Shown here: positions 7,036-12,974 of the stretch, in pieces
Numbering within the stretch: position 1 is the stretch's first letter
Layout: every line of letters starts with the position of its first letter
Assembly: GCA_964618855.1 (NCBI GenBank)
Contig: CAZUCD010000107.1
Location: 1 to 12,974, forward strand
DNA: 12,974 nt
Direction of reading: 5' to 3'
Source of the DNA: CAZUCD01 sp964618855
Lineage (GTDB): Bacteria; Sumerlaeota; Sumerlaeia; SLMS01; JANRJK01
Program-made: the position numbers and the translations under genes
Notes under the pieces: generated by a model
What the model was told of the DNA's origin: nothing
The model's database searches: none
The model's input: only the letters and a program-made list of their open reading frames with translations

Positions 7036-8184
7036 ATGGATAAGACTTTCGCCACCATCGGCCTCGACGAGATCAAGCTCGATTGCCGCCACTACACGGG
7101 CTACAAGCCCTGTCGGCAGCACGAGGGCTGCCCAGGATGCCCACACTACGCCCCCCGCGGGGACCAGGTCCTGGTCATCAAGCTCGGTGCAATGGGGGAC
7201 GTCCTTCGCACCAAGTCCATCCTACCGGGACTTCGGCGCCAGCACCCCGGGTGCTGGCTCGTGTGGCTGACGGATCCCGGCAGCGAGGCGATCGTCCGGG
7301 ACCCGCTCGTGGACGAGATCCGCGCCTTCACCCCCTCCGGTCTCGGCGCCCTCGAGGGGCGGCACTTCTCCCGCATCGCCTGCCTCGACAAGGACGCGCA
7401 TGCCCTCGCGCTGTCCGCGCGCCTCCCCGCGGACTTCCGCCAGGGATTTGCACCCACACCCCACAACACCGTAACGATCTGGAATGAAGGCGCGATGGAG
7501 GCCCTCCGCCTCGGCCTGAGCGATGAGTTCAAGTTTCGCATCAACCGCAAGACCGCCCCGCACATCGTCCATGACATGCTCGGGTTGGAGTTTCACAACG
7601 ACAGGTTCAGGCTGCACGTCGCCGACGCGGCCCGCCGCGAAGCCCGCGCGATCCTCGATGGCATCGAGATTCCCCGCAACCGCCCCATCGTCGGCCTCAA
7701 CACAGGGTGCGGACCCGCGTTTGCCACCAAGGGCTGGACCGTAGATGGCATGGTGGAACTGATCAGGATCCTGGCTGCACGCGACCTGGCTATCCTGCTC
7801 CTCGGTGGACCGCGCGAGGCGGAAGTGCATCGCGAGCTCCTGTCCGCATGCTCGGATCAGGCTGGAACGGAGCTGTTCGACTCGGGCACGCACAATCCGC
7901 TCGAGACCTTCTTCGCATTGGTGGAGGCGTGCAGCGTCATCGTCACCTCGGATTCCCTCGCGATGCACGTGGCGACCGCGCTTGATCGTGGAATCGTGGC
8001 CTTTTTCGGGCCGACATGCGAGCAGGAGGTGGACCTGCACGGGCTTGGGGAGAAGATCGTGACGGACTTCCCCTGCTCACCCTGCTACCTGAAGTCGTGC
8101 GACAAGTCCCCGACGTGCATGCAGGCCCTTCGCGGATCGACGGTGGCGGAGGCCGTCCAACGTGTCCTCCATGCCAGGGGATGA
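7036..8184 (+). CDS. Family 9 glycosyltransferase (ADP-heptose:LPS heptosyltransferase-like) with two cysteine clusters
   Basis: Predicted cytoplasmic, inner-membrane-associated transferase acting on lipopolysaccharide core or another surface glycan. The 382-residue protein shows the GT9 N-terminal motif VIKLGAMGDVLRTKSILPGL (about 47-66, with the conserved GD at 54-55), GLNTGCG at the start of the second Rossmann domain (about 220-226), LLLGGPREAEVH (254-265) and TSDSLAMHVATAL (304-316), the nucleotide-sugar site. Before the fold lies a cysteine cluster C17, C26, C32, C35 (pattern DCRHYTGYKPC...CPGC), and near the end another, C347, C350, C355, C361. Four cysteines at each end suggest metal or Fe-S binding, or disulfides. 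The ATG at 7036 is chosen because the cysteine region starts soon after; the frame is open further upstream but crosses the divergent promoter. The 3' end overlaps the next gene by 23 bp. Confidence 0.88.
   Translation: MDKTFATIGLDEIKLDCRHYTGYKPCRQHEGCPGCPHYAPRGDQVLVIKLGAMGDVLRTKSILPGLRRQHPGCWLVWLTDPGSEAIVRDPLVDEIRAFTPSGLGALEGRHFSRIACLDKDAHALALSARLPADFRQGFAPTPHNTVTIWNEGAMEALRLGLSDEFKFRINRKTAPHIVHDMLGLEFHNDRFRLHVADAARREARAILDGIEIPRNRPIVGLNTGCGPAFATKGWTVDGMVELIRILAARDLAILLLGGPREAEVHRELLSACSDQAGTELFDSGTHNPLETFFALVEACSVIVTSDSLAMHVATALDRGIVAFFGPTCEQEVDLHGLGEKIVTDFPCSPCYLKSCDKSPTCMQALRGSTVAEAVQRVLHARG
8148..8152 (+). promoter_or_regulatory. Shine-Dalgarno-like GGAGG supporting the GTG start at 8162
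   Basis: GGAGG lies inside the GT9 coding end, nine bases before the GTG at 8162. The alternative ATG at 8171 would be 18 bases away, so the GTG fits better. Confidence 0.5.
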
Positions 8185-9655
8185 GTCTGCCCCGCAGGCG
8201 ACACCGTGTCCCTATACGAGGCCGGCGCGGCTTGTCCTGCTCCTCCTCCTCGCGCTCGCCGTTTGGCAGGCGATCCCGACGCTGCGGAAGCTCCCCGCTG
8301 CCATCGCGTTCCCATTCGCGCTTGATCGGGAGGAGGGATTCCTCGTCGTCCAGGCGCAACGGCTGAGGGCGGGGGAGTCCATGTACCCGCAGGTTGGCAA
8401 TGGACTGTACCTGGTCGGCAACTACCCGCCGCTCTATCCCGCTGCCATGGCCGCCGCCGCCGGGACGGGAAGCCCTTCGCTCGCGCACGGCCGCGCCATC
8501 GTGGCCGCGTCCCTGCTGGCCATCGTGCTCGGACTCGGGTTCGCGGTGCACGCGGGCACCAGGTCGCCGGAGGCGGCCGGCATCGCGGCGCTGCTGCCGC
8601 TCGGTTCCTACGAGTTTGCCTACTGGTCCCCATTTGCTCGCGTGGACCTGCCTGCGGCGGCCCTGGCGCTGTGGGGCTTGATCCTCGTGTCCAGGGCGGC
8701 ATCGCCCCGCATCTGGTACGCAGCGGGGGCATGCCTGCTGCTGGCTGCGTTCACGAAGCAAACGCAGGTCCTCGCCACGGTTGTGGCCCTGGCCGTGTTG
8801 TGGCGGATCCACGGTCGCGGATGTGCGCTGGCCTTCGGCGGGAAACTCGCTCTCGCATTCGCCGCCACAGGAGTCGCCCTGCTCTTGGCCACGCGCGGGC
8901 AGGCCTGGCTCCACCTCGTCGCCTACAACGCGAACGAGATGCACTGGGACCAACTCCGGTTTTGGGTCCGCCACGTGGCTCTGTTCAACGGGCCGCTGAT
9001 CCTTGCCGTGCCCGCAGCCTGGTACTTTCTCCGAAGGGCCGGGTCGGAGGAACCACTCCGGGCCATGTCCACGGGCTGGCTCATCGTTTCCTGCATCGAG
9101 GCGCTCTCGCTCGCGAAGGCGGGAGCCGCCGCGAACTACCTGATCGACTTCCAGATCGCGCTCGCGCTCTGGATAGGACTTCGGCTCGCAGATGCGGAAG
9201 GGATCCGGTCGCGCGTGCTCGCCGCGGCCCTCGCCCTGCACTTTGTGCTGCCGCTTCCCCCGCACCGGCGGGAGATACTCGCGAACGTCTCCACCCCAAC
9301 GGCGGCCCAGGCGGAAGGCACGGCTCTCCTTGAGTCCCGCATCGTGGCCGCAGAGGGCCCCGTCCTGTGCGAGGACCCCGTTCCGCTCACGAGGCTCGGG
9401 ATGCCCGTCACATACCAACCATTCATCGCAGCACAATTGGCGCGCGAGGGAGCAGCGGACCTTTCCCCCCTAGACGCCCGCATCCGGGGGCGGGAGTTCG
9501 CGCTGGTTGTCACGCTGCAGGATGTGGACACGGACCCCGTACTGTTCGGGTTTGCCGACTCGACACGCGACGCACTGCGCGCTTGCTACCGTCCCGCCGG
9601 CCGAGTTGCCGCGGGCCCTGTGACGTACCATCTTCGTGAACCACGCGATCCGTGA
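8162..9655 (+). CDS. GT-C family membrane glycosyltransferase (ArnT/PMT-like architecture, putative)
   Basis: Multi-spanning inner-membrane protein of 497 residues. After the first helix (about 23-40) comes an external loop with DREEG (55-59) and then GNYPPLYP (86-93). An acidic pair in loop 1 followed by a 'Y-P-L' motif is the layout of GT-C transferases of the ArnT/PMT group, which use polyprenyl-phosphate sugars. About nine to ten hydrophobic segments run to residue 365, followed by a soluble C-terminal domain of about 120 residues, probably periplasmic. It starts inside the GT9 gene (23-bp overlap) and its TGA overlaps the GTG of the aminotransferase (GTGA, 4 bp), so translation of the three genes is likely coupled. 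The architecture resembles the protein at 615-2318, but the motifs differ and I see no close sequence likeness. Donor and acceptor are unknown. Confidence 0.72.
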   Translation: MSSMPGDESAPQATPCPYTRPARLVLLLLLALAVWQAIPTLRKLPAAIAFPFALDREEGFLVVQAQRLRAGESMYPQVGNGLYLVGNYPPLYPAAMAAAAGTGSPSLAHGRAIVAASLLAIVLGLGFAVHAGTRSPEAAGIAALLPLGSYEFAYWSPFARVDLPAAALALWGLILVSRAASPRIWYAAGACLLLAAFTKQTQVLATVVALAVLWRIHGRGCALAFGGKLALAFAATGVALLLATRGQAWLHLVAYNANEMHWDQLRFWVRHVALFNGPLILAVPAAWYFLRRAGSEEPLRAMSTGWLIVSCIEALSLAKAGAAANYLIDFQIALALWIGLRLADAEGIRSRVLAAALALHFVLPLPPHRREILANVSTPTAAQAEGTALLESRIVAAEGPVLCEDPVPLTRLGMPVTYQPFIAAQLAREGAADLSPLDARIRGREFALVVTLQDVDTDPVLFGFADSTRDALRACYRPAGRVAAGPVTYHLREPRDP

Positions 9656-10860
9656 TCCCCGGTTCACGGCTCATGGAGGACTGGTCGCAGGGCGAGCCCT
9701 CGGAACTGGCTGCCGTGGCGGAGTCGCGGCGCTTGCTCGGGCTGCCTGTCCTCGACATGGTGTCTGCGAGTCCGCACGACCACGGGCTCGTGTTCCCGCA
9801 GGACCGCCTCGCCGAACTCGTCGCTGGGATCTTGCCGTCCATCGCCGGCTATCGGCCCGATCCGCAGGGCCCGCCGGCCGCGCGGGAGGCCATTGCGCAC
9901 TATGAACGGGGGGACGGCGCTCCCGCGGACCCTTCCGCCATCATCCTCACAGCCGGGACCAGCTTCGCCTACTTCCTTGCGTTCCGTCTCCTCCTCGATG
10001 GCGGGGGAGAGGTACTCGTGCCCCGCCCGACCTATCCGCTCTTCGATGACCTCGCCCGGATGGCCGGGGCGCGCACCCGCAACTACCACCTTCGCCCGCC
10101 GGGATCGTTCCGACATCCGTCCGCGTGGAGCCTCGATCCCGGCGAAGTCGAGTTTCAAATCACCCCGTCCACCCGCGCGATAGCCCTCGTGTCGCCCCAT
10201 CATCCGACGGGGATGGTTCCCTCGGCTGAGACCCTGCGCGAGCTGGGGCGCATCTGCGCCCGGCGCGGGCTCGCCCTTGTCGTGGACGAGGTGTTCCGCG
10301 AGTTCATGGTCGATCCCGTGTCACGCTGCGCCCGGCCATCCCTGGCGGAGTTCGGGTTTCCGCTGGTCCTCACGTTGAACGGAATCTCAAAGATGTTCAG
10401 CCTCCCCGGCTGGAAGGGGGGGTGGATATCCGCGACCGGGGATCGCGTTCTGGTTGCAGGGACTGTACAGGCGTTTGCCTACGCCACGGACGCGTTCCTT
10501 CCCGTCAGCGATGCCACCGCTGCGCTGATCCCACGGCTGCTTGGGGAGTGCATGGACGTCGTGGCCACATTGTCCGGGGCCGTGCGCAGCCGGCAGGAAG
10601 CGCTGGCACGGGGGCTGGAAGGGGAGGGCTTCCCTGCGACGCGGCCCGATGGGGGCGTCCACAGGGTCGTCCCCCTTCCGCCGGACTACCCAGCGGACTG
10701 GGCGGTGCGGGCGCTGCATTCCACCGGGTGGCTCGTTCATCCCGGCGCGCTCTATGGCATCGACGATCCTTCGTTTGTTGTCTCGTGCGTACGCGAGCCG
10801 TCGGACTATCCGCACTTTGCCTCGAGCCTCATGCACACGCCCATGCGCGCGCCGGGCTAG
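9652..10860 (+). CDS. PLP-dependent aminotransferase, class I/II (fold type I), with unusual active-site residues
   Basis: Cytoplasmic enzyme of 402 residues expected to move an amino group between an amino acid and a keto acid, using pyridoxal phosphate. Visible fold-type-I elements are TAGTSFAYFLAF (100-111, cofactor phosphate loop), PRPTYPLFDDLA (124-135), SPHHPTG (181-187), VVDEVF (210-215, D212 pairs with the pyridine nitrogen) and GISKMFSLPGWKGGW (244-258, K247 is the Schiff-base lysine). Three usual residues differ: the Asn before PTG is His184, the phosphate-binding Arg after the lysine is Lys255, and the C-terminal substrate-carboxylate Arg appears absent (FVVSCV, 375-380). The start is the GTG at 9652, overlapping the previous stop; an ATG at 9673 is also possible. 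The substrate is unknown: an aromatic amino acid enzyme is tempting beside DAHP synthase, but a sugar-linked or divergent role fits equally well. Confidence 0.85.
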   Translation: MIPGSRLMEDWSQGEPSELAAVAESRRLLGLPVLDMVSASPHDHGLVFPQDRLAELVAGILPSIAGYRPDPQGPPAAREAIAHYERGDGAPADPSAIILTAGTSFAYFLAFRLLLDGGGEVLVPRPTYPLFDDLARMAGARTRNYHLRPPGSFRHPSAWSLDPGEVEFQITPSTRAIALVSPHHPTGMVPSAETLRELGRICARRGLALVVDEVFREFMVDPVSRCARPSLAEFGFPLVLTLNGISKMFSLPGWKGGWISATGDRVLVAGTVQAFAYATDAFLPVSDATAALIPRLLGECMDVVATLSGAVRSRQEALARGLEGEGFPATRPDGGVHRVVPLPPDYPADWAVRALHSTGWLVHPGALYGIDDPSFVVSCVREPSDYPHFASSLMHTPMRAPG

Positions 10861-12209
10861 CGCTTCAGCCGGGAGGAAATCGCGAAGGCCAACTCCATCG
10901 CCTGGTCGTAGTTGAGCCGCGGGTCGCACGCCGACGCGTAGCCGTTGGCCAGGTCCCCCTCCGTCACGCCCGACGCCCCCCCGACGCATTCGCAGACATT
11001 CTCGCCCGTGAGCTCGACGTGGATGCCCGCGAGCCGGGAACCCTCCGCCGCGTGCACATCGATGGAGAGGAGTACCTCGCGCAGGATGTCGTCGAAGGAG
11101 CGCGTCTTGCGCCCTCCCTCCGCGGAGCGCGTGTTGCCATGCATCGGGTCGCAGGTCCACGAGACCGGCCGGCCCGTGGCGGCGACTGCGCGGATGTGCG
11201 GGGCAAGTTCCCTGCCGACGCGCTCGGCCCCGAAGCGCGCCACTAGCACTAGCCTCCCCGGTTCGCCGTAGGGGTCGAGAACCTCGACCAGCCGCGCAAT
11301 CTCGGAGGGATCGCTCCCCGACCCGACCTTGACCGCGACCGGGTTCCTGATGCCCCGCGCGTACTCGACATGGGCCCCGTCGAGCTGCCTCGTGCGGTTC
11401 CCGATCCAAGGCAGGTGGCAGCTCAGGTTGTAGAAACCCTCGCGGCGCGGGACGCGCCGGGTCAGCGCCGACTCGTAGGGAAGCACGAGCGCCTCGTGGC
11501 TCGTGTAGAACTCGACGCGCGCCAGGTCCGGGATCGAGTGCCCGCTGATGGCCTCGAAGAACTCGATCGCCTGGGCTATCGACGTCTTGATGCGCGTGTA
11601 CTCCTCGCGATGGTGCGGGTGCAGGCCGTCCCTGTCCAGGAACGCCAAATCCCAGTAGTCCGGATGGTGCAGGTCCGCGAAGCCGCCCTCGATGAGGCCG
11701 CGGATGAAGTTGAGCGTCATCGCGGCGTGCGAGTGACCCTCCAGCATGCGCGCCGGGTCCGGGCGGCGGGCGTCGGAGTCGAAGGCCTCGGCATTGACGA
11801 GGTCGCCGAAGTAGCTCGGCAGGGAGTCCGTGCCGCGGGCCTCGACCGGCGTCGATCGCGGCTTGGCGTACTGCCCTGCAATCCGCCCCACGCGCACCAC
11901 CGGGAGCTTCAGTCCCTGCGAGAGCACGAGGCTCATCTGCAGGACGATCTTCATCTTCGCTGTGATGGCGTCGGGGCGGCACTCCGCGAACGTCTCCGCG
12001 CAGTCCCCCCCCTGGAGGAGGAATCCCGTTCCCCGCGAAACACCCGCGAGGCGGTCGCGGAGACGCTCGATCTCGGCGCTCGTCACGAGGGGCGGGATGT
12101 CCCGCAGGCGCGCCACGGCGCGGTTGAGCGCATCGGCATCGGGATATTCCACCGCCTGCGCCGCGGGATGGCTGCGCCAGGAATCGGGGTGCCAGTTCTT
12201 CGGGGTCAT
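10857..12209 (-). CDS. 3-deoxy-D-arabino-heptulosonate-7-phosphate (DAHP) synthase, class II
   Basis: First enzyme of the shikimate pathway: condenses phosphoenolpyruvate and erythrose-4-phosphate to DAHP in the cytoplasm. The 450-residue product is of normal class II length and matches the family along its whole length. By correspondence with the Mycobacterium tuberculosis enzyme, the divalent-metal ligands are C70 (LLQGGDCAETF), H357 (CDPMHGNT), E399 (HVELTGENV) and D429 (CDPRLN). R109 (RIAGQYAKPRS) and K294 (VAVKVGSG) are likely PEP-binding residues. The usual SY-R-GD segment reads SYFGD (132-136), with Phe in place of Arg. The ATG at 12209 begins just before the typical W-P-SWR segment; no clear ribosome binding site precedes it. 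Its stop codon shares CTAG with the convergent aminotransferase. tRNA-Val lies 87 bp upstream on the same strand and may be co-transcribed. No attenuator or leader peptide is evident. Confidence 0.96.
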   Translation of the reverse strand: MTPKNWHPDSWRSHPAAQAVEYPDADALNRAVARLRDIPPLVTSAEIERLRDRLAGVSRGTGFLLQGGDCAETFAECRPDAITAKMKIVLQMSLVLSQGLKLPVVRVGRIAGQYAKPRSTPVEARGTDSLPSYFGDLVNAEAFDSDARRPDPARMLEGHSHAAMTLNFIRGLIEGGFADLHHPDYWDLAFLDRDGLHPHHREEYTRIKTSIAQAIEFFEAISGHSIPDLARVEFYTSHEALVLPYESALTRRVPRREGFYNLSCHLPWIGNRTRQLDGAHVEYARGIRNPVAVKVGSGSDPSEIARLVEVLDPYGEPGRLVLVARFGAERVGRELAPHIRAVAATGRPVSWTCDPMHGNTRSAEGGRKTRSFDDILREVLLSIDVHAAEGSRLAGIHVELTGENVCECVGGASGVTEGDLANGYASACDPRLNYDQAMELAFAISSRLKR

Positions 12210-12296
12210 GGGGGGGTGCTGTCTGCCATGCGGCGATTGCGCGCGCAACCCCGCCTTCCGATGAAACGCCTCACTGCCTGTCCGACGGGTTGTTGA

Positions 12297-12373
12297 TGGT
12301 GGGCGATAGTGGGATCGAACCACTGACCTTTGGTATGTGAGACCAACGCTCTAACCAGCTGAGCTAATCGCCC
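12297..12373 (-). tRNA. tRNA-Val, anticodon CAC, with encoded CCA
   Basis: The minus strand folds as a full cloverleaf: the acceptor arm GGGCGAT (12367-12373) pairs with ATCGCCC (12301-12307). The D-arm is GCTC..GAGC, the anticodon stem TTGGT/ACCAA encloses loop CTCACAT with anticodon CAC, and the T-arm holds GGTTCGATCC. Discriminator A at 12300 is followed by CCA at 12297-12299, so the 3' end is genome-encoded. CAC reads the GUG valine codon, which is common in a GC-rich genome. Confidence 0.96.
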
Positions 12374-12387
12374 ACGACAGGTTGGGA

Positions 12388-12415
12388 AGGCTAGCCTCGC
12401 GGACGGTGGTGGCAA
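12388..12415 (-). promoter_or_regulatory. Possible sigma-70-type promoter of tRNA-Val
   Basis: On the minus strand TTGCCA (12410-12415, 5 of 6 to TTGACA) and TAGCCT (12388-12393, weak -10) are 16 bases apart, with 14 bases to the tRNA 5' end. The -10 lies in a 10-bp palindrome AGGCTAGCCT (12388-12397). Position and spacing are right; the -10 match is poor. Confidence 0.35.
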
Positions 12416-12428
12416 CGGAAAACGGCTG

Positions 12429-12454
12429 TTGCGCGCCGGAATTCGCTTGCGCGC
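12429..12454 (+). repeat. Direct repeat TTGCGCGC, two copies 18 bp apart
   Basis: TTGCGCGC occurs at 12429-12436 and 12447-12454, just ahead of the metal-ABC operator. A third copy, part of the 12-bp palindrome TTGCGCGCGCAA (12237-12248), lies between tRNA-Val and the DAHP synthase start. They may be chance in GC-rich DNA or activator sites; the second copy could also hold a -35-like TTGCGC. Confidence 0.4.
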
Positions 12455-12460
12455 ACAAGA

Positions 12461-12474
12461 TTAGCCAAGGCTAA
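12461..12474. promoter_or_regulatory. Inverted-repeat operator, DtxR/MntR-family-like, ahead of the metal ABC gene
   Basis: TTAGCC-AA-GGCTAA is a perfect 6-bp inverted repeat around a 2-base centre, 15 bases before the ATG at 12490. AT-ended half-sites of the TTAGsC kind are typical of DtxR/IdeR/MntR metal-dependent repressors, whose consensus contains TTAGG...CCTAA-like arms. A -10-like TAACTT (12472-12477) overlaps it, so a bound repressor would block transcription. No regulator gene is visible in the window. Confidence 0.6.
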
Positions 12475-12489
12475 CTTTCCCCGGCCAAC

Positions 12490-12974
12490 ATGAACTCCAA
12501 CACCGCCAGCCAGGCTGCCCCCGCCCTCCTCCAAAACTCCACCAGCCCGCAGGCCCCGGTCCCACTGGAGGTCCGCGACCTAACCGTCGCCTACCAGCGC
12601 AAGCCCGTCCTGTGGGACGTGGACCTCGCCATCCCTGCCGGGCAGCTCGTCGCCATCGTGGGCCCGAACGGCGCGGGAAAGAGCACCCTGTTGAAGTCGG
12701 CGCTGGGCCTCGTCCCCGCGGCCACAGGCCAGGTGCGGTTCTTCGGGGAGGAACTCTCCCGCGTGCGCGGCCGCGTCGCCTACGTCCCCCAGCGCGAGAG
12801 CGTCGACTGGGAGTTTCCCGTCACCGCGCTCGACGTCGTGACGATGGGACTGTACCGGGAGATCGGGTGGTTCCGGTTCGTGCGGGGGCGGCACCGTGAC
12901 CGGGCGCGCGAGGCCCTGAGCAAGGTGGGGATGGAGTCGTTCGCCGGCCGGCAGATCAGCCAGCTCTCCGGCGG
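12490..12974 (+). CDS. Metal (Mn/Fe/Zn) ABC transporter ATP-binding protein (partial, C-terminus cut by window edge)
   Basis: ATPase subunit of a cluster-9 type metal importer (the ZnuC/MntB/SitB/TroB group); it would power uptake through a membrane permease. The visible 161 residues hold a polar N-terminal extension (about 1-24), Walker A GPNGAGKST (58-66), the Q-loop YVPQRESVDWEFPVTALDVV (98-117, Q101) and GLYREIGWFRFV (120-131). The 'VPQR..VDW.FP.T..DVV..G.Y' run is characteristic of metal-type ABC ATPases. The signature LSGG is reached at the last base, so Walker B and the H-loop are missing. The ATG at 12490 has no visible ribosome binding site and lies only 15 bases after the operator, so the message may have a very short leader. 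The operator favours manganese or iron over zinc, which is inference. Permease and binding-protein genes should follow to the right. Confidence 0.92.
   Translation, partial: MNSNTASQAAPALLQNSTSPQAPVPLEVRDLTVAYQRKPVLWDVDLAIPAGQLVAIVGPNGAGKSTLLKSALGLVPAATGQVRFFGEELSRVRGRVAYVPQRESVDWEFPVTALDVVTMGLYREIGWFRFVRGRHRDRAREALSKVGMESFAGRQISQLSG

Noticed and set aside
5354..7270. Long open frame (638 codons) on the plus strand opposite rarD and the ligase-like gene
   Set aside because: It is a GC-rich antisense shadow: the product is low-complexity (Arg/Gly/Pro/Gln-rich) with no recognisable fold, while the opposite strand encodes two clear membrane proteins.
7943..9436. Long minus-strand open frame (497 codons) opposite the GT9 end and the second GT-C gene
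   Set aside because: Composition is that of an antisense shadow; the plus-strand genes have family motifs and overlapping operon structure.
615..9655. The two GT-C-like proteins as recent duplicates
   Set aside because: They share architecture but the loop motifs (WQDDF versus DREEG) and sequences do not align by eye.
10387..11982. Minus-strand open frame (531 codons) covering much of DAHP synthase in another frame
   Set aside because: DAHP synthase in the neighbouring frame matches its family end to end; this frame is Arg/Ala/Gly-rich noise.
1..12974. CRISPR arrays, insertion sequences, phage or defence genes
   Set aside because: No regularly spaced repeats, transposase motifs, terminal inverted repeats or defence-family proteins were found on either strand.

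Overview
This is a GC-rich bacterial window with tightly packed genes, many overlapping genes and GTG starts. It carries ten protein-coding genes, two of them cut by the window edges, and one tRNA. No phage, transposon, CRISPR or recognisable defence genes are visible. Several families point to a Gram-negative, glycan-decorated bacterium: a WaaL/Wzy-like polysaccharide ligase or polymerase, GT9 and GT-C glycosyltransferases, a PSP1/RicT protein with an arginine-rich tail, and a class II DAHP synthase. My guess is a high-GC member of the Planctomycetota or a similar poorly cultured phylum. This is inference only, because no phylogenetic marker is present.

Layout. On the left, the minus strand has the 5' part of a DppD/OppD-type peptide ABC transporter ATPase (1-503), then a GT-C-like multi-membrane protein (615-2318). 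Divergent from it is the PSP1/RicT gene (2405-3751), which ends at a terminator-like hairpin. Positions 3811-10860 form a surface-glycan block of two divergent gene strings that share a 92-bp gap at 6944-7035. The leftward string is O-antigen ligase/polymerase-like protein, RarD-like permease, then a GT2 dolichyl-phosphate-glucose-synthase-like enzyme. The rightward string is a GT9 heptosyltransferase-like enzyme, a second GT-C protein, then a fold-type-I aminotransferase. All three rightward genes overlap in sequence. The rightward string meets a class II DAHP synthase (10857-12209, minus) tail to tail, and the two stop codons share one CTAG. Upstream of DAHP synthase is tRNA-Val(CAC) with an encoded CCA. 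Last comes a metal-type (Mn/Fe/Zn) ABC transporter ATPase, which starts behind a perfect inverted repeat resembling a DtxR/MntR-family operator.

How they work together. The central block plausibly builds or modifies a cell-surface polysaccharide: GT2 could make polyprenyl-phosphate-linked sugars, GT-C enzymes could use such donors on the periplasmic side, GT9 would act in the cytoplasm, and the ligase/polymerase-like protein would join or extend chains. No flippase, priming transferase or nucleotide-sugar gene is visible, so the set is incomplete here. DAHP synthase commits carbon to aromatic amino acids, and the neighbouring aminotransferase could be unrelated or could act on a keto acid or amino sugar. 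The window looks mostly ordinary. The points most worth checking are the metal operator, the altered active-site residues of the aminotransferase, the cysteine clusters of the GT9 protein, the tail of the RicT protein, and the fact that both window ends fall at an ABC signature motif.
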